This document shows, one piece after another, positions 1 to 6,054 of a stretch of 7,795 nt of DNA (its first letter is position 1; every line of letters starts with the position of its first letter). The DNA comes from Nitrospira sp. Lineage in GTDB: Bacteria > Nitrospirota > Nitrospiria > Nitrospirales > Nitrospiraceae. Below the pieces are notes generated by a model. That model had not been told where the DNA came from, searched no databases, and saw only the letters and a program-made list of their open reading frames with translations. The translations under genes and the position numbers were made by a program. Where the stretch lies: NCBI GenBank assembly GCA_015904075.1, contig JABMDH010000017.1:51184-58978 (forward strand), in the 5' to 3' direction.

Positions 1-1
1 C

Positions 2-106
2 GCCAGCACCGATTGGAGCGAGCGTGAACGGGCCTATATTCCGAAAGGACCGACCGGGATCGGCACGAGGCTCTTGATTCAATACCTTATCGATCGAACA
101 CTGTAG
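2..106 (+). CDS. C-terminal end of an unrecognised protein (5' end outside window)
   Basis: An open frame enters from the left edge and ends at TAG 104-106, giving 34 residues that finish in GIGTRLLIQYLIDRTL. The peptide includes YIPKGPTGIGT and ends in an amphipathic helix-like stretch. It reads like true coding sequence because it stays open to the edge and its stop lies just 14 bases before the nagZ ATG, a spacing typical of genes in one transcript. I do not recognise the family from this fragment. Its position directly before nagZ makes a cell-wall or housekeeping role possible, but that is only a guess. Confidence 0.6.
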   Translation, partial: ASTDWSERERAYIPKGPTGIGTRLLIQYLIDRTL

Positions 107-120
107 GACGGGACACACCT

Positions 121-1221
121 ATGCTCATGTCGCGTGAGAAGATCGGACAGCTCTTCATGGTGGGATTCGACGGTACGACCGTCTCGGCAGATCTCGCCGC
201 CTTCATCAAAGAATATAAACCCGGCGGCGTCATCTTATTCTCACGGAATCTCGAATCGACCGAACAGATCGTGGATCTCACGAACGAGCTCCAACGATGC
301 AGTCCCCATTCTCCGCTGTTGATCTCAATCGACCAAGAGGGGGGACGGGTCTCCCGATTACCGAACGAGTTCACGATTTTCCCGCCGTGCGAGGTGTTAG
401 GCCGGTGCAATTCGTTGGAGCTGGCCTATGCCGCAGCGGCCACGACGGCCAAAGAGCTGCGGGCTGTCGGCATCAATATGAACATGTCGCCGGTGCTCGA
501 TGTAAACAGCAACCCGGCAAACCCTGTGATCGGGGATCGCGCCTTCGGCTCAGAGCCCGCGACAGTCTGCGAACTGGCCGTGCCTACGGTGGGAGGCTTG
601 CAAGACAACGGCGTTGTCGCCTGCGGCAAACATTTTCCAGGCCATGGCGACACGTCTGTGGATTCGCACAAGGAATTGCCGCTCGTGGCGGCAGCGCGTG
701 AGCGGTTGGAACGGATCGAACTCCCTCCATTCCGGCATGCCGTCGCACGTGGTGTCGCAACGATGATGACGGCCCATGTGCTGTACAATGCACTGGATGA
801 TCAACGCCCGGCGACGCTATCCCCGGCGATTATCGGATCTCTGCTCCGGAAGGAGTTGCAATACGACGGCGTCGTCCTGACCGACGATCTTGAGATGCAC
901 GCGATTATCGATCACTACGGTATCGAAGAGGCCACGGTCCAGTCGATTCTTGCCGGTTGCGATATGCCGCTCATCTGTAAAGACCGCAACCGTGAAGCGG
1001 CGGCGATCAACGCGTTGGACAAAGCCGTCGCGGACGGCACCATTTCAACACAGCGGCTGGAGGTATCCCTCGCACGCATCGCGCGCTTGAAGCAACGATT
1101 CCTCGTTCCCTACAAACCCGTCTCGGTATCTGATGCACGACTGATCGTGGGTTGCCGGACCCACCGGGCCCTGTTGCGCTCGATCCACCAGGCCCGGGAA
1201 CGAGTTGCCAAACCCGCCTGA
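121..1221 (+). CDS. nagZ: Beta-N-acetylhexosaminidase NagZ (glycoside hydrolase family 3)
   Basis: This 366-residue protein matches the single-domain GH3 beta-N-acetylglucosaminidases. These remove GlcNAc from GlcNAc-1,6-anhydroMurNAc peptides during peptidoglycan recycling. Visible motifs in order are a substrate-binding DQEGGRV (residues 71-77), KHFPGHGDT (170-178), DSH (181-183) and TDDLEM (254-259). By family knowledge, D181-H183 form the general acid/base dyad and D255 is the nucleophile, so all catalytic residues are present. There is no signal peptide, which fits a cytoplasmic enzyme. The length is close to the usual ~340 residues, with a slightly longer basic C-terminus. The start is ATG 121, with AGGA at 105-108 overlapping the stop of the preceding gene; ATG 127 is a possible alternative. 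It is probably co-transcribed with the preceding partial gene. Confidence 0.95.
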   Translation: MLMSREKIGQLFMVGFDGTTVSADLAAFIKEYKPGGVILFSRNLESTEQIVDLTNELQRCSPHSPLLISIDQEGGRVSRLPNEFTIFPPCEVLGRCNSLELAYAAAATTAKELRAVGINMNMSPVLDVNSNPANPVIGDRAFGSEPATVCELAVPTVGGLQDNGVVACGKHFPGHGDTSVDSHKELPLVAAARERLERIELPPFRHAVARGVATMMTAHVLYNALDDQRPATLSPAIIGSLLRKELQYDGVVLTDDLEMHAIIDHYGIEEATVQSILAGCDMPLICKDRNREAAAINALDKAVADGTISTQRLEVSLARIARLKQRFLVPYKPVSVSDARLIVGCRTHRALLRSIHQARERVAKPA

Positions 1222-1421
1222 TTCATAACGGTTCGTCGCAACTTAGCCAGGAAGTCCGTTCTTCGTGAAGCGCAGGACGGAAAGAAGGTGTGCCTCGGCT
1301 CTGCTTGCGAGATACGCTTCACAAGATACGAGCGACCGGATGTTCCGGAGCCAAGTAGCCATCCAATCCCGTCTTGCCCTCTTATTCCTGCTTATGGCAT
1401 CATACCCGTTCCTGGAGGCGC
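1222..1421. other. Intergenic region between nagZ and the Pro/Ala-rich protein gene
   Basis: This 200-base gap holds no convincing gene. It contains short perfect hairpins such as CCGGA-TGT-TCCGG around 1336-1348 and CTTC-GT-GAAG around 1260-1269. Neither is followed by a T-run, so neither is a clear terminator. I found no strong -35/-10 pair for the downstream gene. Confidence 0.4.
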
Positions 1422-1946
1422 ATGGCTTCATTGCTCGAATATGTCGGCTCTGTGCATATTTACCTCGGCCCCTATCGAGGGAATCCTATCGCTTTGTATC
1501 TCAAGCGGACGGAGGGCGGGTGCCAGATCGGACCGAAGGTCTATCCCTGGAATGGCGTCATGGGCCTGGGCGACACGCCGAACAAGGCCGCTGCTGACTT
1601 TGAAGAAAAGTGGAAGGCCAGAGGTCTCACGTCAGATATGTATTCGGGTCCGGCCTGGGAAGGGGGTATCAAACCTGAGAAACCAGCGCCTCCGAAACCG
1701 GCCGCCCCGGTAGCAGCCAGTCCTACGCCTGCAAGTCCGCCAACACCTCAGCCTCAGGCTACCCCTGATCGAGCTGCTGCTCCCTCGGTGACAGAAGGTC
1801 AACCGGCCGCTGCTCCAACTCAAACCAATCAGCCCACCCCCTCATCTAACACGACTCCTGAACAGGCGACTCCTGCCTCTGCTGCAAATGGCCAACAGGC
1901 TACCACGCCCGTCTCCACACCACAGCCGTCAGGACAGTCGAGCTAG
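1422..1946 (+). CDS. Small protein with compact head domain and Pro/Ala/Thr/Gln-rich tail, function unknown
   Basis: The frame gives 174 residues from ATG 1422, which has GGAGG at 1414-1418. That Shine-Dalgarno is only 3 bases from the ATG, which is short. The frame also contains an ATG at 1374, but the extra 16 residues (rich in W, R, H, S) look non-coding, so I prefer 1422. Residues 1 to about 70 form a compact, ordinary-looking region with GSVHIYLGPYRGNPIALYL and a charged helix (KAAADFEEKWKARG). From about residue 78 to the end the protein is low complexity, made of P, A, T, Q and S, and probably disordered. It has no signal peptide, membrane segment or known catalytic motif. I do not recognise the head domain. 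It converges with the permease gene across a gap of about 73 bases. Confidence 0.7.
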   Translation: MASLLEYVGSVHIYLGPYRGNPIALYLKRTEGGCQIGPKVYPWNGVMGLGDTPNKAAADFEEKWKARGLTSDMYSGPAWEGGIKPEKPAPPKPAAPVAASPTPASPPTPQPQATPDRAAAPSVTEGQPAAAPTQTNQPTPSSNTTPEQATPASAANGQQATTPVSTPQPSGQSS

Positions 1947-2019
1947 CCCCGCAGATTCCGCTAATACACTGTTCCGCATCCTATTGCAGGGCAAGGAAGC
2001 ATCATCCGCGATCGAGAGA

Positions 2020-3453
2020 TTACGGCTGACTGTTCTGTGCGGCAAGTTTGCTGTGCTTCATCCCGTATACCAAATAGACCACGATACCGATGATCGTCCA
2101 GACAACGAACCGGATCCAGGTCACTTGCGGAAGTCCGGCCATGAGATAGAGACACGCCCCCATGCCGAGAAGCGGCACGAGCGGCATCAGGGGGAGGCGA
2201 AACGGGCGGGGCTGATTCGGACGCGTGTACCGGAGCAGCACCACACCGACACACACCAGCACGAAGGCAAAAAATGTTCCGATGTTCGTCATATCGGCTG
2301 CATCGCCGATCTGAAACAGCGAGGCCAGGATGGCGACGGCTACCCCGGTCAGAATCGTCGCTCGATGGGGCGTGCCGAACCGCGGATGCACAACCGAGAG
2401 TGACGGACTCAGCAGCCGGTCGCGCGACATGGCAAAAAACACGCGGATCTGCCCAAGCATCATCACCACCAGGACGCTGGTGATCCCGGCGACGGCGCCG
2501 ATCGCCACAACCACCGCCCCCCATTTGTACCCGACCAGACTCAGCGCCTCCGCCACCGGAGCATGAATATCGATCTGGCTTACAGGCACAAGTCCGGTCA
2601 GCACTGCTGCCACAGCCACATACAACACGGTACAGACCGCGAGAGAGCCGATGATGCCCAATGGCACATCCCGTTGAGGATTGCGGGCCTCTTCCGCAGC
2701 AGTAGACACGGCATCGAAGCCAATGTAGGCAAAGAAAATCACCGCCGCTGCAGACCGTACCCCCTCAAACCCCTGCGGCATGAACGGGGTCCAGTTCTCC
2801 GGGTTCACGGCGGGAGTCCCGACAGCGAGGAAGAACACAATGACCGCCAGCTTCAACGCGACGATATAACCGGTGGCACGGGCGCTTTCTTTGATCCCGA
2901 TGACCAGAATGATCGTGATCAGCAGCACGATGATGGCAGCCGGAAAATTGGCGATGCTGCCTTCCGGTCCTCCGGCCCAATGCGGAGGATTCGTGGCCCA
3001 ATAGGGAAGTTCCAGCCCTGCCAGCTTGAGCAAATTATTGAAGTACCCGGACCAGCCGATGGCCACGGCAACGCAGGCGACTCCATATTCCAAAATCAAA
3101 TTCCATCCGGTCAGCCAGGCAAGAAATTCTCCGAGCGTGGCATAGGAATAGGTGTAGGCGGAGCCGGCGACCGGAATCATCGCCGAAAATTCCGCATAGC
3201 ACAGGGCCGCCAAGGCGCAGGTCAGCCCCGAGAGAACGAAGGAGAGCACGATGCCTGGCCCGGCCCCAGCCCGATGTGCATCGCCCACAATGGCGGTGCC
3301 GACCAGCACGAAAATGCCGGTCCCGATAATCGCGCCGATGCCGAGAGCCGTGAGATTCCAGACCGTCAGTGTTTTCTTGAGGCGATGCTCAGGACGATCC
3401 GCGTCAGCAAGACACTGTTCGATTGATTTTGTTCGAAAGAGGCGGCTGATCAC
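2020..3453 (-). CDS. APC-family amino acid permease, YfnA/ApcT-like (cationic amino acid transporter type)
   Basis: The 477-residue inner-membrane protein has about 12 hydrophobic segments and closely resembles Bacillus YfnA and Geobacillus ApcT, proton-coupled amino acid importers. Signatures include [17 protein letters not shown] in the first helix, whose glycine-rich break binds the substrate backbone. Others are [55 protein letters not shown] and a C-terminal YLVYGMKHS. The substrate cannot be fixed from sequence. I chose GTG 3453 because AGGGGA (3458-3463) sits 4 bases upstream and because the start then matches the short N-terminus usual in the family. The frame can be extended to TTG 3525, but those 24 extra residues are Pro/Thr/Asp repeats, and the TTG overlaps a TATACT -10-like box. 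The gene lies 132 bases downstream of the C26 hydrolase on the same strand and may share its transcript or use its own promoter. Confidence 0.93.
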   Translation of the reverse strand: MISRLFRTKSIEQCLADADRPEHRLKKTLTVWNLTALGIGAIIGTGIFVLVGTAIVGDAHRAGAGPGIVLSFVLSGLTCALAALCYAEFSAMIPVAGSAYTYSYATLGEFLAWLTGWNLILEYGVACVAVAIGWSGYFNNLLKLAGLELPYWATNPPHWAGGPEGSIANFPAAIIVLLITIILVIGIKESARATGYIVALKLAVIVFFLAVGTPAVNPENWTPFMPQGFEGVRSAAAVIFFAYIGFDAVSTAAEEARNPQRDVPLGIIGSLAVCTVLYVAVAAVLTGLVPVSQIDIHAPVAEALSLVGYKWGAVVVAIGAVAGITSVLVVMMLGQIRVFFAMSRDRLLSPSLSVVHPRFGTPHRATILTGVAVAILASLFQIGDAADMTNIGTFFAFVLVCVGVVLLRYTRPNQPRPFRLPLMPLVPLLGMGACLYLMAGLPQVTWIRFVVWTIIGIVVYLVYGMKHSKLAAQNSQP

Positions 3454-3475
3454 AAAGTCCCCTGCGTCAGGCGTG

Positions 3476-3498
3476 GTGGGATCGGCTGTCGTGGGATC
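3476..3498 (-). repeat. Short imperfect tandem repeat in the permease leader
   Basis: The octamer GTGGGATC occurs at 3476-3483 and again at 3491-3498, with a 15-base period and partial similarity in the rest of each unit. If the gene started at TTG 3525 the repeat would encode [10 protein letters not shown]. With the preferred GTG 3453 it lies in the untranslated leader. It is too short for a strong functional claim. Confidence 0.5.
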
Positions 3499-3524
3499 AA
3501 CGGCCCGGACTCCATTTGGAATCA

Positions 3525-3530
3525 AGTATA
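3525..3530 (-). promoter_or_regulatory. Possible -10 element for the permease gene
   Basis: On the minus strand TATACT lies here, a 5/6 match to TATAAT. A start site would fall near 3517, giving a ~65-base leader to GTG 3453 with its Shine-Dalgarno. No good -35 is visible 16-18 bases upstream, so support is modest. It would allow the permease to be expressed separately from the upstream hydrolase. Confidence 0.35.
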
Positions 3531-3585
3531 GCAGGCGGACCGCAATACGGACGGCATTCTGGCCGCGTGATAGATCGTGTGCGGA

Positions 3586-4326
3586 TCATGCGCGGGGCCG
3601 CCGTGCAGCCCGCAGCAGCGCCTCGAACAGCCGCCGATGGGCAGTGTGGCGCTCGAAGAGAAATTCAGGATGCCATTGAATCGCCAGCAGAAACCGGTGT
3701 TGGGGCGACTCGATCGCTTCGACGATTCCATCGGGAGCGATAGCGCTCGCCACCAGCGACGGCGCCACCCGCTTGACGGATTGATGATGGGAACTGTTCA
3801 CCATCAATGTTGCCCGATCGACAATTTTCCGGAGCAGGCTCTTGGGTGTCACCGCCACTGGATGAGACACGTGGATCGCTTTTTTCTGTTGGCGATGGTC
3901 CAGCGCATGCTGAACCTGCGACGGAATATCCTGGAAGAGGTTGCCACCGCACGCGACGTTGACCGTCTGCATGCCTCCACAAATTCCTAACAGAGGAAGA
4001 TCGCGGGTTCGAGCCAGGAAGACCAGATCGAGTTCGAAATCGGCGCGCCGCTCACTCACAAGCGGAAATTTGTACCGCTGGCGTTCCCCGTAGAGACGGG
4101 GAGGGAGGTCCGGGCCACTGCCGGTGAGAAGAAGCCCGTCAACCCCGTCAAGCAGCCTCCGCCTGGCAGCCGGCGCAGCCACGAGAGGCAGGATGAGCGG
4201 AACCCCGCCAAGTTCTTCGATAGCCCGTATATAGCGAGCCCGAAGAAAGTAGGTGGGCTCGCTCCCGCCCATATCCTTCCTGTCACCGGCATTGAAATCC
4301 GGTGTCACACCGATCACAGGCTTCAT
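3586..4326 (-). CDS. Class I glutamine amidotransferase-like hydrolase, peptidase C26 (gamma-glutamyl-GABA hydrolase/PuuD-like)
   Basis: This 246-residue cytoplasmic protein has the C26 fold. The N-terminus is KPVIGVTPD, followed by RYIRAIEELGGVPLILP (31-47), DGLLLTGSGPDLPPRLYGE (63-81), the nucleophile elbow LGICGGMQ with C116, and QWHPEF with H219 and E221. These three residues are the expected Cys-His-Glu triad, so the enzyme should be active. Relatives hydrolyse gamma-glutamyl bonds, for example gamma-glutamyl-GABA in putrescine breakdown. The substrate here is not established, as no other puu gene is visible. Two family positions differ: GGxD is replaced by GSGPD, and the usual GICRG by GICGG. 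The ATG lies 2 bases after the TAG of the upstream gene and has no clear Shine-Dalgarno, which suggests translational coupling. The permease follows downstream. Confidence 0.9.
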   Translation of the reverse strand: MKPVIGVTPDFNAGDRKDMGGSEPTYFLRARYIRAIEELGGVPLILPLVAAPAARRRLLDGVDGLLLTGSGPDLPPRLYGERQRYKFPLVSERRADFELDLVFLARTRDLPLLGICGGMQTVNVACGGNLFQDIPSQVQHALDHRQQKKAIHVSHPVAVTPKSLLRKIVDRATLMVNSSHHQSVKRVAPSLVASAIAPDGIVEAIESPQHRFLLAIQWHPEFLFERHTAHRRLFEALLRAARRPRA

Positions 4327-4328
4327 AA

Positions 4329-4733
4329 CTATTGGACTGGTACGGCCGTCGCGCGTTCACTCTCGGCAGCGACTCCCAGGAATCGCACCGGACGGTCGCC
4401 GGTCAGGTGTTCGGGTACGATGACGTAGGTGCCGTACATGCTCGGGATCCAGATGCTTTTGGCTGTTTGTTCACTGCCGCCCGAGAAAAGATAGGCGAGG
4501 CCGCCGACGAGGCCACCGCCGATCGCAAACGCTCCTTTGAATGGAAAATACAGAATCGTGCTCACCGCCGCCGCCGCTTGCATGCCGGCCCCCGTGGCCG
4601 TTCCTTGCTGCTGGTCCGAGCCCGACGCCTGACTCCAGGCCGGGGTGGTGAACGTTGTGATCAGGGAAAAGAACCCTACCGCTACGATGCATGTGACGAG
4701 CGGGAGTCGACCATAATATCCAGACCTATTCAT
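4329..4733 (-). CDS. Small exported or membrane-anchored protein, function unknown
   Basis: The 134-residue product starts at ATG 4733 with an excellent AAGGAGGT Shine-Dalgarno (4740-4747) 6 bases upstream. Residues 1-36 look like a Sec signal peptide: basic N-terminus, hydrophobic core LVTCIVAVGFFSLITT, and a plausible cleavage after AWSQA. Residues about 56-85 form a glycine-rich hydrophobic segment (FAIGGGLVGGLAYLFSGG) that could lie in a membrane. The C-terminus contains YVIVPEHLTGDRPVRFLG, which looks like a small conserved element. I do not recognise the family, and no catalytic motif is evident. It is the first gene of the minus-strand cluster and runs into the C26 hydrolase with a 2-base gap. 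The reverse-strand frame over the same bases is a shadow. Confidence 0.82.
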   Translation of the reverse strand: MNRSGYYGRLPLVTCIVAVGFFSLITTFTTPAWSQASGSDQQQGTATGAGMQAAAAVSTILYFPFKGAFAIGGGLVGGLAYLFSGGSEQTAKSIWIPSMYGTYVIVPEHLTGDRPVRFLGVAAESERATAVPVQ

Positions 4734-4739
4734 TGAACT

Positions 4740-4747
4740 ACCTCCTT
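4740..4747 (-). promoter_or_regulatory. Strong Shine-Dalgarno of the small exported protein
   Basis: On the minus strand AAGGAGGT sits 6 bases before ATG 4733. It is the best Shine-Dalgarno in the window and fixes the start of this gene. It may also set the translation level of the coupled hydrolase downstream. Confidence 0.8.
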
Positions 4748-4810
4748 CTACTGTTGCGCGAAATCATGAACGATGGAAACGCCATACACGATATCTATCA
4801 CCTAATAGGC

Positions 4811-4838
4811 CTTATAACAAATTCCTCAACGGATGCAA
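4811..4838 (-). promoter_or_regulatory. Possible promoter for the minus-strand three-gene cluster
   Basis: Read on the minus strand, TTGCAT (4833-4838) is followed after 16 bases by TATAAG (4811-4816), a 5/6 match to the -10 consensus. The -35 is weak (3/6). The surrounding 4790-4830 stretch is noticeably AT-rich compared with the rest of the window. A transcript would start near 4804 and leave a ~70-base leader before ATG 4733. Confidence 0.42.
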
Positions 4839-4859
4839 ACCCCCTGCCAGTTCAAAGAT

Positions 4860-5330
4860 CTAAGGAGATGGTTGCGATGAGCGATCGGGCACCACATCCA
4901 GCTCCGTCATAATGTAGGCCATCACATACTCCGTGCGGGTAACAACGGACCGATCCAGCTCAGACACGAAATCGACCGCTGCGATTCGCTGGTTTTCCTG
5001 AGTCAAGCCGGCTCGCAAGCAGAGATCGAGTTTGCACCACGTCACGGACTGGACGAACAAATCCTCCGCACGTTCTTGATACGCGGGACGCTCGTCCGGC
5101 GACAGCGTCATCAAGACTTCGGCCAGACGATCGACAAGCCGCACGTTGTGACGAAGGTTCGCCAGCTGTTCAGATCCGATTTCCACGGACACTTGCACAC
5201 CGGCCTTCCAGCTTCGCTTCTTGACGTTGAATACGCAGGCCTGAACACCGGCCTCCTTCTCCACCGGCTCCGGCCCAAAGAATAACGTCACCCGGTAGGA
5301 TGAACGTTCAGATAATGATGCCTGATCCAT
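4860..5330 (-). CDS. Soluble protein of unknown function
   Basis: From ATG 5330 the product is 156 residues, with no signal peptide or membrane helix. It opens with a beta-like stretch (SYRVTLFFGPEPVEKEAGVQ), continues with VFNVKKRSWKAGVQVSVEIG, and then is mainly helical and acidic, with DRLAEVLMTLSPDERPAYQERAEDLFVQ and a final ELDRSVVTRTEYVMAYIMTEL. I do not recognise the family. The frame can be extended to ATG 5339 or GTG 5408. The longest form would cover the whole promoter region of the divergent gene and nearly meet its start, so I prefer 5330. No start has a clear Shine-Dalgarno. The strong frame preservation and ordinary protein-like composition support it as a real gene. Confidence 0.75.
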   Translation of the reverse strand: MDQASLSERSSYRVTLFFGPEPVEKEAGVQACVFNVKKRSWKAGVQVSVEIGSEQLANLRHNVRLVDRLAEVLMTLSPDERPAYQERAEDLFVQSVTWCKLDLCLRAGLTQENQRIAAVDFVSELDRSVVTRTEYVMAYIMTELDVVPDRSSQPSP

Positions 5331-5339
5331 ACGGCGCAT

Positions 5340-5345
5340 ATTGTA
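5340..5345 (-). promoter_or_regulatory. Possible -10 for the 4860-5330 gene
   Basis: TACAAT on the minus strand is a 5/6 match to the -10 consensus. It would place a transcript start near 5333, almost at ATG 5330, which would make the mRNA nearly leaderless. No convincing -35 accompanies it. Confidence 0.3.
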
Positions 5346-5375
5346 CCATGATGCGTTCTGAGGACCAGCGTTCGA

Positions 5376-5404
5376 TTGACGCCTTTCGACCTCAACGATA
5401 AGAT
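5376..5404 (+). promoter_or_regulatory. Putative sigma70-type promoter of the M24 gene remnant
   Basis: TTGACG (5376-5381, 5/6 match) and TAAGAT (5399-5404, 4/6 match) are separated by exactly 17 bases. The start site would lie near 5411, just before ATG 5413, implying a leaderless message or use of ATG 5419. No Shine-Dalgarno precedes ATG 5413, which agrees with a leaderless start. Confidence 0.45.
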
Positions 5405-5412
5405 GCACCCGT

Positions 5413-5918
5413 ATGAGTATGACCGTGCATAGCGAGCGGGTGGCATCGATCCAGCGCGCCCTTCAAGAAATGGATGGGCTTGACGGATGGCTCTTCTACG
5501 ATTTTCGTGGAAGCGACCCGTTGGCCTATCGGGTTCTGCTCCTGGATCCCGGACAGCATGTCACGCGGCGTTGGTACTATTGGATTCCCGCGACAGGAGA
5601 GCCGGTCAAGCTGCTCCACCGGATCGAGCCTCATGTCTTGGACGAATTGCCAGGCCACGCTCAACAGTATGTGTCGTGGGAACAACAACGCACCTTACTC
5701 TCATCGTTGCTACGCAACCGACGCCGTATCGCCATGCAGTATTCGCCCCTCAATGCCGTTCCCTATCTGGCTCGGCTCGAACCTGCTTTTCCATCGAGCC
5801 GGGCATTTATCTACCTGGGGAATTTGGCATTCGCAGCGAACTCGATGTCTATGTATCTGAACGGGAAGCCTTGGTGTATGGCGAACCTCTCCAAACCGAC
5901 ATTGTTCCCATTCTGTGA
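5413..5918 (+). pseudogene. M24 metallopeptidase (Xaa-Pro aminopeptidase/creatinase-like) with internal deletion and frame change
   Basis: The frame from ATG 5413 encodes a typical creatinase-type N-terminal domain: ERVASIQRALQEMDGLDGWL, FYDFRGSDPLAYRVL, RRWYYWIPATGEPVKLLHRI, RRIAMQYSPLNAVPYLARL. After about codon 122 (near 5773-5780) this homology stops. In the next frame, from 5778 to TGA 5918, the bases encode the end of an M24 catalytic domain: RTCFSIEPGIYLP, FGIRSELDVYV and a final TDIVPIL. Family members run to roughly 350-450 residues, so some 200 or more residues are missing, including the two Asp and one His metal ligands. Only the two Glu ligands (codons 5796-5798 and 5838-5840) remain. 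The N-terminal frame runs on out of frame to a stop at 5994, so any product would be a 193-residue inactive protein. Both parts are otherwise free of damage, which suggests a recent deletion. Confidence 0.85.
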
Positions 5919-5934
5919 TCTTCACGACCGTTCC

Positions 5935-5988
5935 GCCCTCTCCGGCTCGCTCCATGCCCTCCCTTTCTTGACACTCTGCGGAGAGGGC
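5935..5988. repeat. Perfect 10-bp inverted repeat before tatA
   Basis: GCCCTCTCCG (5935-5944) and CGGAGAGGGC (5979-5988) are exact reverse complements separated by 34 bases. The stem is GC-rich, but the loop is long and no T-run follows on either strand. It could be a terminator for the M24 remnant, an operator or an mRNA structure. The right arm falls in the spacer of the putative tatA promoter. Confidence 0.6.
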
Positions 5989-5997
5989 AGCTAGATT
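5968..5997 (+). promoter_or_regulatory. tatA: Putative tatA promoter
   Basis: A perfect TTGACA -35 (5968-5973) is followed after 18 bases by TAGATT (5992-5997, 4/6 match to the -10). A transcript would start near 6004, with a ~50-base leader to ATG 6055. The spacer contains the right arm of the inverted repeat at 5979-5988. Confidence 0.5.
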
Positions 5998-6054
5998 CAC
6001 TCTGTCTCACGGGTCGGTCAAGTCTCTTGTGCGGCTTGAATAAGCGGAGCAGCC

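Noticed and set aside
1222..1421. Possible small RNA in the nagZ downstream gap
   Set aside because: Several short hairpins occur, but there is no promoter or T-run terminator and no resemblance to a known RNA family.
2563..3426. Long open frame on the + strand (287 codons)
   Set aside because: It lies antisense to the permease, is rich in His, Arg, Gly and Asp in a non-protein-like pattern, and has no Shine-Dalgarno. It is a shadow of the real gene.
4332..4736. Open frame of 134 codons on the + strand
   Set aside because: It mirrors the small exported protein, which has a signal peptide and a strong Shine-Dalgarno. The + frame is Arg-rich and unconvincing.
5919..5994. Continuation of the M24 N-terminal frame to the stop at 5994
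   Set aside because: These codons are out of frame relative to the M24 C-terminus and cross the inverted repeat. They are a readthrough tail rather than a domain.
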